A DNA stretch of 64,000 bases, from the NCBI RefSeq assembly GCF_000208745.1, contig NC_030859.1:3615136-3679135 (forward strand), in the 5' to 3' direction. Position numbers and translations under genes: made by a program. The stretch is from Theobroma cacao. Lineage: Eukaryota > Streptophyta > Magnoliopsida > Malvales > Malvaceae. How positions within the stretch are numbered: the stretch's first letter is position 1; each line of letters begins with the position of its first letter. The notes under the pieces are model-generated. The model saw only the letters and a list, made by a program, of their open reading frames with translations, did not search any database and was not told where the DNA came from. Below are positions 48,601-60,340 of the stretch, piece by piece.

Positions 48601-48865
48601 TACTATTATTTATCGACATTGCAATATCATTGAAGAGCATAAAAAATTATGCTGAAACTATAGTATCTTGCTGCATTTAGAGCTAACCTGAAGTTATTAT
48701 AACTGCAGTTCCATGCTACAAAAGAAATCAAAAAGAAAAAAACAACTGCTTCCAAACAACACTCTCCATGGGGGTGCTAATAATGAAGTTTTGGAGGAAA
48801 GAAAAGTAGATTTGTCGATTGACGATGGAAGAGATGGAAAAAGGGTGAAGAAAAGAAAAACCTAA
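42626..48865 (+). CDS. Nucleolar complex protein 2 (NOC2/REBELOTE-type) ribosome-assembly factor
   Basis: Thirteen coding exons (42626-42734, 42852-42912, 43392-43497, 43587-43638, 43723-43829, 45192-45260, 45868-46398, 46775-47077, 47250-47573, 47672-47878, 48231-48320, 48409-48506, 48709-48865) stay in frame and give 737 residues. The basic start MGKLGKKARKFAKKNLQSVL and the acidic stretch after it are typical. The body matches the NOC2 domain, with VTGEGCLASHSFLVIKDV, LPLRLKCIQWLNNLS, FIPVASFALDILEY and FPELATIPLIRLRKFN. The tail is lysine-rich and probably nucleolar-targeting. NOC2 works with NOC1/NOC3 in moving pre-60S particles from nucleolus to nucleoplasm; in Arabidopsis REBELOTE also affects floral meristem end. 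A 5'-UTR intron (42506-42601) is visible. It could be either Arabidopsis paralogue type. Confidence 0.92.
47987..48031. repeat. Long poly-C run with an N, then poly-A (intron)
   Basis: About 34 C residues (47987-48021) are broken only by N at 48016 and are followed by ten A. The run sits in the NOC2 intron between exons 10 and 11. A C run of this length is rare in plant DNA, and the N suggests a poorly resolved position. Treat the length as unreliable. Confidence 0.8.
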
Positions 48866-49812
48866 GAGTGATACTTTGTTATTGCCTCTTCTTACCAATT
48901 TGTAAGAGTAAGAAAACCTGTGAATTATTAATTCCTTCTCATTTTATTGATCAATTATTGCATGTAGCCTAAGGCTTCTATATTTCTATTTTGTAAAGCA
49001 GAAATGCAAAGGAAAATTTTGTTTAGAGCCGGCAAAAGTTAGGTTTGAACATCAAGTCAAACAGGTTTTGAATGTGACATTAGTTAAAGAGAGAATCTAA
49101 TCTCGGATTATCTGTTAGTTTAGATTCTTCTGTTGGTTTCTTTGTATAATCGATCCATAATGGAAGACAACAATGATTGGAACCTACTTAGTTATTGATT
49201 TATGGTTTGGTAGTTGGTTACTTGGTGTTTAAGTTGGAGGAGATGCCCCTTGCTTATCACATTGCTGATTAATTTGATGTCTTTATGAATATGCTTTCGG
49301 TTGCTAAAGCAGGACATGTAAAGCACTAAAGCAAAATTAGGTTGACTCTTGTTTCTTTTTTAATGTAACAGTAGTAGGTTGCATGATGCATGTGGAGCAC
49401 ATGAAAACATGTGCATGCATACTGCCCCTTTTATTCAACAGAAGCAAAGCTTTCTTTTTTTTGCATTTGTGGCTTTTGGGAAAGGATTTGTTATACATTT
49501 AGAATTTCACTCTAATGGATCAATGTTTTTCGAGGTCGGTTTAGAACGATAAAACCTCTTACGTCTGTGTATAAGATAATAATCCGAGATCTTGTATTCA
49601 TAGATAAAGAATATTGCTTTTGTTTTTGTTGTTGAAATTGAGGGAAATAGGCGAAAAAAGAAATGCCCAGATATTGAAAAATTGGAAAAATGAAGGATTG
49701 AATTTAATTTCATGGTAATATTTTATTCTTAAAAGAGAAGAAATAAAGAATTACATCCTATTATACCACCCCTAGACTACTTGAACCACACACGTGTGAA
49801 ATAACAAGAAGC
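48866..49812. other. Convergent 3' regions of NOC2 and the serine-rich gene
   Basis: This 0.95-kb gap lies between the NOC2 stop (+) and the stop of the minus-strand serine-rich gene. It is likely made of their 3' UTRs. The minus-strand frame 49507-49713 (68 residues) has no family features. No other gene is visible. Confidence 0.55.
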
Positions 49813-50685
49813 TCACACATGTGGAATGCAACTATAGGAAGCCTGAACTACAGCTGCATTTGTATGCTTATTGTTACACCCTAAAACCTTGAGCAACCTC
49901 CACAAACCCTTGGCTGATCTCCTCCGTTCCTTATTACACTTGGCGTTTTCCGGTTGGCCGTCCGGTTGAAGCTTCATTGCCTTACTCTTCCTGCTTTGCC
50001 TCATCTTCATGTCCTTAAGCTCAATCTCCATTGGAAACCTTCCCACTCCAAATGCAAACAGATACCATCTTGACTTGACAGGAGTTTCTATTACGGATAC
50101 TTTCTTAACAGAGAAATCGAACTTATCATCACCCAATTTCTTACTATTTTTGGACCCTTCAGCTGGCAGCGACAAAGACTTGTTGAAACTCTTCCTTTGT
50201 GATGCTTTTGCCGGTGCTGATGATGAAGAAGAAGGAGGAAATGTTCTTGACTTGTTGAACGACAGTGAAGTTTTCCATGGAAACAAGCAGCTGGTACTGT
50301 TCTTGGTTCCATTTTCTGGCTTGATCACTTTGCTTTCCAGCCTCTGGGGTTTGTCTTCAATGGACTGTTGTTGGCCTCTGTAAGGAATGAGTTTCCCACA
50401 GAAGATGATGTTGTTACCTTGATAATTACTCGAGGCTGCTGCTGCTGCTGCAGCAGGAATATCTTCAGTACTGAAGAACTCAAACAAATCCTGATGTTGA
50501 TGATCAGATGATGATGATGAAGAATTCCTATGGTACTGCTCACCATTCCAATATTCACTAGCATCACTGCTTATCACAAGATCACAAAGAGACAGTGTTT
50601 CTTCAGCTTCATCACCAAATTCCTGCCAGGAATCATTGTTCTGCTGCAAAGTTTCCAGGCCATGGTTCAACTCCTGAGCACCCAT
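49813..50685 (-). CDS. Unrecognised plant serine-rich protein, family member A
   Basis: A single exon of 290 residues with Met at 50685. I do not recognise a named domain. Landmarks: an acidic start with ETLSLCDL (29-36), a Ser6 run (55-60), LFEFF (67-71), seven Ala (78-84), NIIFCGKLI (92-100), Ser-rich basic stretches, a segment KSRWYLFAFGVGRFPMEIEL, then basic RQSRKS and KERRRSAKG that could be nuclear signals. There is no signal peptide or membrane segment. The start of a second family member at 63618 shares LSLCDL, LFEF and the FCGKLI block in the same order. The function is unknown; the layout suggests a small disordered regulatory or scaffold protein. A TATA-like run lies at about 50771-50785. 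It converges on the NOC2 gene. Confidence 0.85.
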   Translation of the reverse strand: MGAQELNHGLETLQQNNDSWQEFGDEAEETLSLCDLVISSDASEYWNGEQYHRNSSSSSSDHQHQDLFEFFSTEDIPAAAAAAASSNYQGNNIIFCGKLIPYRGQQQSIEDKPQRLESKVIKPENGTKNSTSCLFPWKTSLSFNKSRTFPPSSSSSAPAKASQRKSFNKSLSLPAEGSKNSKKLGDDKFDFSVKKVSVIETPVKSRWYLFAFGVGRFPMEIELKDMKMRQSRKSKAMKLQPDGQPENAKCNKERRRSAKGLWRLLKVLGCNNKHTNAAVVQASYSCIPHV

Positions 50686-52389
50686 TGGAAAGAAAGAGCT
50701 AATTTTGATGAAAAAAAAAAAAAAAAGAAGTTGGGGTTTAATTTGAGGTTAGGAGACCCAGTTCAAAGACATATATCTATATATCTAATTTTGATGGCTT
50801 CTAGAGGAATAAAATAAATAAATATTAAAAAAGGAAGGTGAGAAGATGATCCTTTCTTGAGTTAGACTTCTAGATGTTGGCTTTTTCTAGATGCACCCCC
50901 TTTTCTTAGGCTTCACTTTCCAACATGAATTTCTCTTTCTTTTCCTTCTTTCTTTTTTCTTTTTCAGTTTTGTCTTTTATTTTTTTCTTTCTTTTTGTAG
51001 TTGTCTTTAAGAAAAAAAAAAAAGGGCATTCAACTTTAGTATGAAAAAGAAAAAGGAAAAAAAGAAAACTTTATGGATGTGAAGGGTCTAAATTGGTTAT
51101 TGTTCAAACCTTTTTATTAACAAAAAAAGGTTTGAATTATGTGATTTTTTTTTATTAACTACTCTCTTAACTGAATAAAGAATGAGTAAAATGGAATATT
51201 GATATTAAGATAGTGAAATAATGTTGAAATAATTAGACAATGAAAGATGTGGCTTATTTAATTGGTTTAAGCTTGAACTATTTAGGAAAAATTTTAAATA
51301 AATTATTATTATTTTTATTAGGTTCAATTGAGTATTTGTATTTTTATTTTGAATTAAATAAATAGATTTATAAGAAAGGGGAGAGTTACAGCTTCCAAAT
51401 TTCAAGCCAAACATTATATTAAAAAAAAAAAGAACTAGACAATGGAATAAATGAATGCCACAAAAAATTGGAGAATAAATAGAAGCTTGGTATGCTGTTA
51501 CTTACTAGTTACTATTAACCATCCAATTTTTATCAATTAATTTTTGTTTTAAATTGTAAATTTTTGATTATATTTGATTTAGTTGTTTATATTCTTTAAA
51601 AATTCAAAATACTAAGAAGGAGATAAATTATTAGATTGAACCGATCTTAACGTTAATGTCCTTTTAGATATCAAATTTGATTGAACCAATCAAAATTAAA
51701 ACTTTAAACTAACGAGTTTAAGTAACCAACAAGAAATCTAAAGTGGAATCAAGACCTTCGAATCTTCTTCATCCTTGCTCCAATCATGAATGGAGAGAAA
51801 GTGTAGAGAAAATTTTAAAATCGAGGGTGAATTAATTACTCTATTAATTACCTTTTGTTTCAAATTGTAACATTTTGAGATTGTTTTTTGTTGAAAATTT
51901 TGGTTAAATTTGACTTAATTGTCTATACGTTTTGAATATAAAAATGTCAATAAATTAATGAATCTTACATTAAATAATTAAAAAAAATGGAGAAAGCAAT
52001 GGCCTTCCAGAGTGGAGAGGATTTTCAAAATGCACCTTTGTGGTTGATATTTCCAAGTAAAACGGGGCCCACAAATTTACGCGTTGGACTTTTTCTCTGG
52101 CCAGGTAAATAAATAATAAAAGTATAAAAAAAATACAGTGTAATTTCGAATCTAATTGGTTTAATATCATTTATGTCAAACATTTTTACTATTTGACATG
52201 ATTAATGTTCAGAGATATCTTTGAAATAATGAATTTGGACAAAAAATTTCCTTTTCAAAATAAAATTGAAATTTGGTGCATAACCTTATAATTAAGCACA
52301 CAACAAAGCAAAAAAGAAAGAGAGAGAAAATAAGAATTTTTCATTTAAATGACATAATATTTTGAATTTTTTTTAAAAAAATTAAATTA
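50686..52389. other. 5' flank of the serine-rich gene and AT-rich spacer
   Basis: A pyrimidine-rich (plus strand) tract of about 110 bases lies at 50891-51000, upstream of the minus-strand gene. The rest is AT-rich. One arm-like piece of the fold-back repeat family described further on can be seen at about 51283-51372. No gene is visible. Confidence 0.55.
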
Positions 52390-52720
52390 AGTTTTATATT
52401 TTTGTTTTGATATAGTTAACAATTGACTAAGTGTTATTAGTCAATATCTGTCATTCTTACGTCCAAGTGAAGTTTAACGTTAATGATCAAATATCACATA
52501 ATTATTATCATTATGTCACGTTATTATTTAGTACAATATCGACTGGTTGACATGTCATATTAACATCGCGTAACATAAAATAAAAAGTAACAATTTAACT
52601 AATGATAATTAGTCAATCTTAATTATAAAGACTTATTTGAATCGAAATAAAAATATAAGAGTTTTGTTGAATGTAATAAAAAATAATAACTTATTTGAAT
52701 TTTTTTCGATAATTTGTGAA
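52390..52720. repeat. AT-rich fold-back element 1
   Basis: The left part (about 52390-52445) contains 'ttatatttttgttttgat', then 'attgactaa' and 'attagtcaa'. The right part (about 52600-52720), read in reverse complement, contains 'ttatatttttatttcgat', then 'attgactaa' and 'attagtta'. The two arms face each other over about 150 bases, like a miniature inverted-repeat element. Arms are diverged; ends and target-site duplications could not be fixed. Confidence 0.5.
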
Positions 52721-52759
52721 TTTTTTAACTATACATAATATTTAAAAAATTTCTTAAAT

Positions 52760-53010
52760 TATTTAAAAATTTTAAATAAATATTTATATTTTTATTATAT
52801 TTAATCAAGTTCTTATACTTTTATTTTGAATCAAACAAGTCATTATACTTTTTATTTTGACTCAAATAAATTTTTATAACTAATGATTGATTTAATCAAA
52901 ATGTTATTTGTTATTCTATGTCGTATAGTGTTGCCGTAATATATTAACCTATCATAATTCATAATTAATAATAACGTAATATATTAATATATCATAATTA
53001 ATTTTGAACA
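52760..53010. repeat. Copy (one arm) of the fold-back repeat family
   Basis: This piece repeats the left-arm order of the elements on either side: an 'aaataaatattt' block, 'ttatacttttattttgaatc', 'aaataaatttttataactaa', 'tgattga', then 'tatgtcgtatagtgttg' and an AT tail. It most resembles the left arm of the element at 53930-54320. The second arm is not clear here. Confidence 0.45.
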
Positions 53011-53929
53011 AACAAAATTTAAAATTTGTAGTAATTTTCTTCTACCATCCAAAATTCACGGGGGAGATTGCTCCAAAACATCGTTATCAAATAAAAACAT
53101 GTAAATTCAAACAAATTATAACCTTTACAGAAAGTTAGCAGTCAATTCAATTGAATACTTCAAATTTTGATGTTAATGGTAGTGATTGTAATTAATCATG
53201 CAATAATTAATTCTAATTAGTTGTCTTTATTAATCATTAATTCAAACATAAAACTCGTTCAAAGCTCTCTTTTTTTTTTTTTTTTCTTGCTTTTTCCTCC
53301 TTCCTAATGTCCAAACAGCTTTGAAAATTAACTATAACTGAAGAGGAAAACGACTCGATTAAGTACCAATTCAACTTGAAATTTTCAACTTCTATTTTCT
53401 ATCAAGTTGAAAAAATATACTAAAGAATTTCAAAAAGTCTTTAGATTCAAAATTTTTTTTTTCTACAAATTCGTCAGATTGTTTACTAATTTTCAACTTA
53501 TTTTTTACGTAGTCTTCCATGAATTGGAGACCAAGGAAAAACACACTTACTCGTAGAACAACAAAGAAATGCGACCATTGACTTTGAAATTAGATTTTAC
53601 ATTACCAACCTAAACTTGCTTTGTTAGCAGTGTTTTAAACAAAAATATCGGAATCGAAATCATGGTTTTAGACGGAGGGGGGTCGAGATTCAAAATGAAT
53701 TTAATTACATTTAATAAAAAAGGTTTAAATTTATTACTCACTCGGGATGACGGATCAAATTTATTACTCATTTGAAAACGGGTGTAATTTTTTCGTTGTA
53801 CTTTTAATTTGAATAAAAGAGTGTCAACATTTAAAATATTTTATACAATATTGTTTTATATCCTCAAATCATATTCTTTTATTATTTTTTTAATAAAATT
53901 AAAAAAAATGACATAGTAACTAAAAAAAA

Positions 53930-54320
53930 AGCCTTTAATCTATTTATGAAAATTCAAATAAATATTTTTCTTTTATTGTATTCGATGACCTCTTTATATT
54001 TTTATTTTAGATCAAATAAGTTTTTATAATTAATGATTAATTAAATATCAATTGTCGTTAATTAGCTAAAACATCACTTATCATACATTTATGCCGTGTG
54101 GTGTTAACTTATCATAATTAATGGTGACATAACATGTTTATGTGGCATAATCACGTGATCACATGGTGTTTTTCACCTTTCACACGTCAGTACCACATGG
54201 AATAATGACAAATAATATTTTGACTAATTATCATTAATTAAAGTCCATTTAGTTCAAAATAAAAATATAAAAACTTAATTGAGTGTACTAATTTTTTTTT
54301 TGAATAATTTAAGAATTTTT
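53930..54320. repeat. AT-rich fold-back element 2
   Basis: Left arm, about 53940-54110: 'attcaaataaatatttt', 'ttatatttttattttagatc', 'aaataag', 'tttataattaatgatta', 'atgccgtgtggtgttaac'. Right arm, about 54170-54320, read in reverse complement: 'attcaaaaa', 'ttatatttttattttgaac', 'aaatgga', 'tttaattaatgataattag', 'ccatgtggtactgac'. The same landmarks occur in the same order, so the unit can fold back on itself. It carries no coding sequence and would be non-autonomous. Confidence 0.6.
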
Positions 54321-55980
54321 TAAGCATTATACTTAAATGAGACATGTATTCTAAAGTGGTGTGCTCCTAGTCAAAAATGTAAGATGAAAATTTACTAATA
54401 TTTCCAATTTTTTCCCTTTTAATTTTACTAATTTTGTCCTCTTTCTCTTTTTTTTTTCCTTCACTAGAAGCTGATTAATCATCAATATTGACTGCTAATA
54501 TTGTGTACGTTAATGCTTTGCAAGTCAAGAATCCTTGGCCTCGTGCTTTACACTTAAAAAATGTTAAACATGCTTTTGGATTTATTTAGCTGTTACAATT
54601 TGAACATACCTGTTGTTAGGCAAGAGTTGTTAGGATTTGCAGGCCACCCTAAATCCAGAGGACTTTTTTAAAATTTTTATTTATTTTTCTTTAGTGATTT
54701 TTTACTTTTAAATCGAGTTTTTTTATAATACGGGTTATAAATTCCACTTGCATTTTTCGTGATTTTAATTTTCTCGTATGATATCTTGTGTTTTTTTTTT
54801 TTAATTCGCGTACTAGGTGAAAAACTTTTATTTCCATAAAGGGTTATAAAATTATCCTTAAATTTAAACAAATAAGTTAACTTTGAATTGAGAATATTTG
54901 ATAATTTTATCAACCAAAATTAATAACTTAATCTAATGTAAGAACAGAAATTATACTTATTTGAGAAGAAAAAATATTCACAAAGTGCAAATTGGATAAA
55001 AAAAAAACATAAAATATCGTGTGAAAAAAAATTAAAATCACAAGAAAATATAGATAAAATTTACTCTTTTTAATATAAAATTCAACATTTATTCCCTAAC
55101 ATAATTTTTTACCCATTTTTTAGTGAATTAAAAACTAAAAATAACATATAAACAAAATTTTAACTTAAACATAAAAAAGATTAGAAAATTCTTTGTATCC
55201 AATCATTTTCCCAGGGCTAATTAGTCCCAAAATCCAAATCCTTATAATTGGAGAAGAAAAACATCACATCGTTTCGTACACTCCAAGCACAAATTTTTGT
55301 TTTCAAGTAAACACAGACCAGTAAACACGTAAATTTGACTTTGGGGTAATTGGTCGGCTCTTTGGTTTTCAATGTTGGAATGTTGAAATATTTACTTTTT
55401 GTTGAAATTATTTTGTTTTTGGACAATTGAAACTCATCCCAATCTATTAATTCATAATGGCATAATGCTCTAATAAGTCTCTAAATTATTTAAAAATATT
55501 TAAATATATTTTTTTAATATTTTTAAATTTTAAAATTAATATTAAATCTAAAATCAATTGATGATAAAATTATTTTATTTTTGAATAATTGAAGTTTAAA
55601 TGTCTATTAATTGAAATTTGATCATAATCATTTTTTTTCGAAATGATTGATGATACATTGTAAAATAACTATTTTTGTTCTCTTTTTCTCGTGCTTAATC
55701 TCAAAATCACGTAAAATAATCGTCGAGATATATGATCAAAATAAAACAAAACTTGAACCATTAATCTAAAATTCCAAGTTCATTATAAACTTAATTTATA
55801 TTAAACACAAATTGGTAAATATACATTTACATTATAATATAGATAAGTGAACGCCGTAAAAAATCACACTTTTATCGCCGGGATGGGATTATTTCTTACA
55901 GTAAAAACCGTGGGTATTTACTGATAGATTATCGACGACATGTTGAAGAGTAATTCACAACGGAATTTATCGACAAAATT
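54321..55980. other. AT-rich spacer, nothing recognised
   Basis: The frames at 54677-54913 and 55217-55426 are Lys/Asn-rich products of AT-rich DNA with no domain. I saw no RNA gene or intact mobile element. Confidence 0.55.
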
Positions 55981-55989
55981 TCATTGCAT

Positions 55990-56185
55990 TTCAAGATCGT
56001 TCAATCTCAACCGGACACGTACCTGAAAACAAAAAACAAACCAAAGCCACTCTCATTACGACGCGTAAATCACACTTTCGCAATCTAAAACGTCCGTTTA
56101 AACCACATGCGTCAAAAACTGATCCACCCATTGGCAGATAAACATTAGAAAAGGGCACTTTATGAAACATAAAGTAACGGACGCT
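55990..56185 (+). promoter_or_regulatory. Decayed duplicate of the EF-1-alpha B promoter region
   Basis: This segment shares ordered blocks with 57020-57235, just upstream of EF-1-alpha B: a 'cggaca' block, 'accaaa', 'ctcatt', 'acgcgt', 'cactttc.caat', 'gtccgttta', 'gtcaaa', 'tggca', an 'aaggg.a.ttta' block and 'gaaacata'. The match stops before the TATA box of copy B and no coding remnant follows, so it looks like a broken promoter duplicate. The short minus-strand frame here (55991-56212) is incidental. Confidence 0.6.
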
Positions 56186-57019
56186 ATGCCAAACCTCGTA
56201 CCAGGCCCCCACAAAGCTAGTAAAACTAATATAATTTCAATTTCATAATATTTATTAATCTTTAATATTTATGATATAATAATTCAAAGTTTACTACATT
56301 TTATATAAAATTTAAAAACCTAACTCCAAAAATACAGAGAATAAATAAATAAAATTATTTAAAAAATATTAAAAATAATTAAATAAAAAATAATTCACTA
56401 GGTCTAGTTTTTCTAAAAGTTTAGTTTCAATTCTTTGGGTCGAGAAGAACTTTTTGAGCATTTATATAAGAACTGGGCCCGATAATGGTGGGCCATGCTT
56501 ATGGCCCACCCACCATGAATAAAGAAAAGTTTTTCTTTCAAAAAGAAAGACAAGAACCTTGTTTGGTCGTTCTCAAGTCCAATCGAGTTTAAATTTTGTA
56601 ATATTTAAGTATTTTATTAAATTTTAAATATTTACTTAATTTAATTTAAATATTAATTGAGTTCAATTTTGAACTCTTTATATGAATTAATTGTATAATC
56701 AAACTTAATCGAATTCAATGTGAATAATTTAAATATTTTTTAACTCAAACTCAAAAATAAAAAATAAATGAAAAAAATTCAATTGAATTGAAATCTCGAT
56801 TTTCTAACATACTTTAATTCAAAATATTTTTTTAATTTTTTAATATTTATAATTCGATTCATTCATTATCGAGTTAGATTGCTTTCGCTGTTAAATTGAG
56901 TTCGAATTTTGTAATCCTAGGCCCGAGTCCTTTACAAGTTTTATTGTTTTTTTTAAAAAATTTCAATATTATATAAATTTATAATAAAAGTTTTTTAATA
57001 CTTAACTTTCACGACATTC
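56186..57019. other. AT-rich spacer between the promoter copy and EF-1-alpha B
   Basis: Low-complexity AT DNA with many 'attgaattc'-like and 'aatatttaa' strings between about 56580 and 56900. No gene, RNA gene or defined element was seen. Confidence 0.55.
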
Positions 57020-57259
57020 CCGGACAATCCAATCTGTCCCTGACCCGCACCGGAAACTTTAAGTGAACCAAATCTCATTCTCATTTCAACGCGTCCAGTT
57101 CACTTTCCCAATAAATAAAGTCCGTTTATATCACTCGATTCTTCACGCACGTGTCAAACGGAGCTACCCCCCGGCTAAGTAACTGAAGGATACATCTGGC
57201 AAAACAGAATTTGAATAAGGGTATTTTAGGAAACATAGTATGGGGGCAAAAACTGATGA

Positions 57260-57340
57260 TATAAAGGAACGTGAGGCTCAGTCGAAACCCTATCACTTAC
57301 TCTCTTTTAATATAGCTTTCTTGCTTAGCCGCTAGGGTTT
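57260..57340 (+). promoter_or_regulatory. EF-1-alpha B core promoter: TATA box and telo-boxes
   Basis: TATAAA at 57260-57265, a telo-box AAACCCTA at 57285-57292 and its reverse TAGGGTTT at 57333-57340 lie where transcription should begin (about 57290). A 5'-UTR intron follows: donor GT at 57369-57370 after CAAAG, acceptor AG at 58235-58236 or 58241-58242. It is about 0.87 kb and T-rich. Leader introns of this family often raise expression. Confidence 0.65.
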
Positions 57341-58256
57341 TAGCGTCAAGTCTCTCACCTTTGCAAAGGTTCGATCTTCAGATCCTCAATTTTAATTTTT
57401 TTTAGTTCCTTTTCATCGATTAATTCATTTATTTTTCTTTTTTCCCGATTTGAATTCTCTGGAGTCGTTGTTTTGCTGTTTAAAGATCTTATTTATTCAC
57501 TTATATTATAATTGCGAAGATCTGTTTGCTGATTTTTGTCTTTTTTTTTAGATGAGATTGCTTTATTTTTGCTTTAAATTTGTTTTAGTTTTTATTCTGT
57601 TGTATTATTATTATTTTGTTAGTCGATTTTTTCTAATGATGATTCGAAGATCTGGTTGCTTTTTTAAGAGGAATTGTTGTTTTATTATAGATATCTGTTG
57701 GAACATATGAGAATTATGAGTATTATGTGAAGTAGAATGAAGCTAAACGGGTGGATTTGTGCTATTTTTGTTGTTTCTTAAAATATTAAGAGAATTTTGT
57801 TTTAGGATTTTGTTGTGCAATTAAGTTATTTTTTGAGACAAAAGTCTATGATTTAATCATTCTATGTCTTTTGCTTTAAATTATGAGACTTTAAGTAAGT
57901 GTATATGTTTGATTTTATCTGGGTTGTGTCTTATTTTGCATGATAGATGTTTCATATGTGAATCATAGTAGATTGAAAACGGGCAAATGAATGAAATGCA
58001 ACATCAGTTTTGGTATCAATAAGCTGTATTATGTGTTTGTTTGTTTTCAAACATACTTAGTTTTTTTCTTATCTTTACATATGTGCTTTTTGGATTTTAT
58101 TTTTGAATGTGGAAAGCAAGTAGTTAAACCAATCAATACTCTAGATGTTGCCTGTTTATTGCTTTTTTGACGGTTCTTTTTGCTGTTTAAATATATAAAG
58201 GATTCTGGTTTAATTTTTTTATTTATGTTGGTCCAGCTCCAGGCTAATACTACAAA

Positions 58257-59710
58257 ATGGGTAAGGAAAAGGTTCACATTAACATTGTGGTTATTGGCCA
58301 TGTTGACTCTGGAAAGTCGACCACCACCGGTCACTTGATTTACAAGCTTGGAGGTATTGACAAGCGTGTGATTGAGAGGTTCGAGAAGGAAGCTGCTGAA
58401 ATGAACAAGAGGTCATTTAAGTATGCCTGGGTGCTTGACAAGTTGAAAGCTGAGCGTGAGCGTGGTATTACCATTGATATTGCCTTGTGGAAGTTCGAGA
58501 CCACCAAGTACTACTGCACTGTCATTGATGCCCCTGGACATCGTGACTTTATCAAGAACATGATTACTGGTACCTCTCAGGCTGACTGTGCTGTCCTTAT
58601 CATTGACTCCACCACTGGAGGTTTTGAAGCTGGTATTTCTAAGGATGGACAGACCCGTGAGCATGCTCTCCTTGCCTTCACTCTTGGTGTGAGGCAAATG
58701 ATTTGCTGTTGCAACAAGGTAAGTTATTGCATTCATAATTTGAAGTTAAAGTAGTTTCTAATCGGTTTGTCTAGTGATAATGTAATGCATTTGTAGCTAA
58801 TATATATCTATTTCCTCGACAGATGGATGCCACAACCCCCAAATACTCAAAGGCAAGGTATGATGAAATTGTGAAGGAAGTTTCTTCATACTTGAAGAAG
58901 GTTGGATACAACCCTGACAAGATTCCCTTTGTCCCCATTTCTGGTTTTGAGGGTGACAACATGATTGAGAGGTCCACCAACCTTGACTGGTACAAGGGTC
59001 CAACTCTTCTTGAGGCTCTTGACCAGATTAATGAGCCCAAGAGACCCTCTGACAAGCCCCTCCGTCTCCCACTTCAGGATGTGTACAAGATTGGAGGTAT
59101 TGGAACTGTCCCAGTGGGTCGTGTTGAAACCGGTATGCTCAAGCCTGGTATGGTTGTTACATTCGGTCCCTCCGGATTGACCACTGAAGTTAAGTCTGTT
59201 GAGATGCACCACGAGGCTCTTCAGGAGGCTCTTCCTGGTGACAATGTTGGGTTCAATGTGAAGAACGTTGCTGTCAAGGATCTCAAGCGTGGTTTTGTTG
59301 CCTCAAACTCAAAGGATGATCCTGCCAAGGAGGCAGCCAACTTCACCTCCCAAGTCATCATCATGAACCACCCAGGGCAGATTGGAAATGGTTATGCCCC
59401 TGTTCTTGATTGCCACACCTCCCACATTGCTGTAAAGTTTGCTGAGCTCTTGACCAAGATTGACAGGCGTTCTGGTAAGGAGCTTGAGAAGGAGCCCAAG
59501 TTCTTGAAGAATGGTGATTCTGGTATGGTTAAGATGGTTCCCACCAAGCCTATGGTTGTGGAAACCTTCTCTGAGTACCCCCCACTGGGGCGATTTGCTG
59601 TGAGGGACATGAGACAGACTGTTGCTGTTGGTGTCATCAAGAATGTGGAGAAGAAGGACCCAACTGGAGCCAAGGTGACCAAGTCTGCTGCCAAGAAGGG
59701 TGGCAAGTGA
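58257..59710 (+). CDS. Translation elongation factor EF-1-alpha, copy B
   Basis: Two coding exons, 58257-58718 and 58823-59710, give 449 residues. The intron (104 bases) splits NKMD exactly as in copy A, and its sequence is still clearly alignable with copy A's. GTPase motifs GHVDSGKS (14-21), DAPGHRDF and NKMD are intact. Residues differing from copy A are R146, M259, S354, S387, E405 and T435; S354, E405 and T435 are the usual family residues, while M259 and S387 are not. The two copies are 17 kb apart and in opposite orientation. The promoter regions differ, so the copies may be expressed differently. The start is set by the leader-intron acceptor and a complete family N-terminus. Confidence 0.97.
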
Positions 59711-59867
59711 ACCGTGCAGGTTTTGGCTGATTCAGCTAAAGTCTATCATGGTTCCTACAATAAAGAGTTGGTTCTTGTTAGTGGGTCCATCATTGGGCAT
59801 TTAATTACTTGTTTTGATGGCTATAGTTTTAAGTTATCACCGTCATGTCGAGGAAATTGTTCACAGA

Positions 59868-59903
59868 ACTGGGTTCTTGATAGGCGGTGGCGAGGTTTTA
59901 TTG
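59868..59903 (+). promoter_or_regulatory. Conserved 3'-UTR block of EF-1-alpha copy B
   Basis: 'ctgggttcttgataggcggt' followed by 'ggcgaggttttattgtc' matches the block in the 3' UTR of copy A (39754-39792), while flanking 3'-UTR sequence is not alike. The position is about 160 bases past the stop codon, against about 90 in copy A. Its role is unknown. Confidence 0.55.
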
Positions 59904-60340
59904 TCTGAGTCCGTAGTGTGTCTTATTTGCTGTTGTCTTATGAGTTGAAAACATTAAAAGGTGTCTGTTTTCTGTGTTGCTATTTTGCACCATAACCAGC
60001 TCAGGAGTTTTAGGTCTGTTCCTGAGCTCCTTGAATGTTAATCAAACATTTTATATCATCTAAACTTGTGTGTTTTCCTGTTATGATTTTGCCATCTTTT
60101 TTTTACCTTATTAAATTGATGTAGTGCAGTACTTAGCTCTCTTGTATCCTTTATCTGCAAATTGATGTAATCGATTTTAAAAGGTCTTGCTGCTCAAATC
60201 ATCAGGGCTTGTCAACAGTTTTTTTTATCTGTTCATAAGTTCATCCATAAACTGGTCCGGAGATGTACCCCTTCGAGCTTTCTCTACTCGCTGAGTGAAA
60301 GCTGCTGATTGACAAGTCCATCTATCAAGAGTTTAGTGAA

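Noticed and set aside
54677..55426. Minus-strand Lys/Asn-rich frames
   Set aside because: AT-composition artefacts with no recognisable domain.
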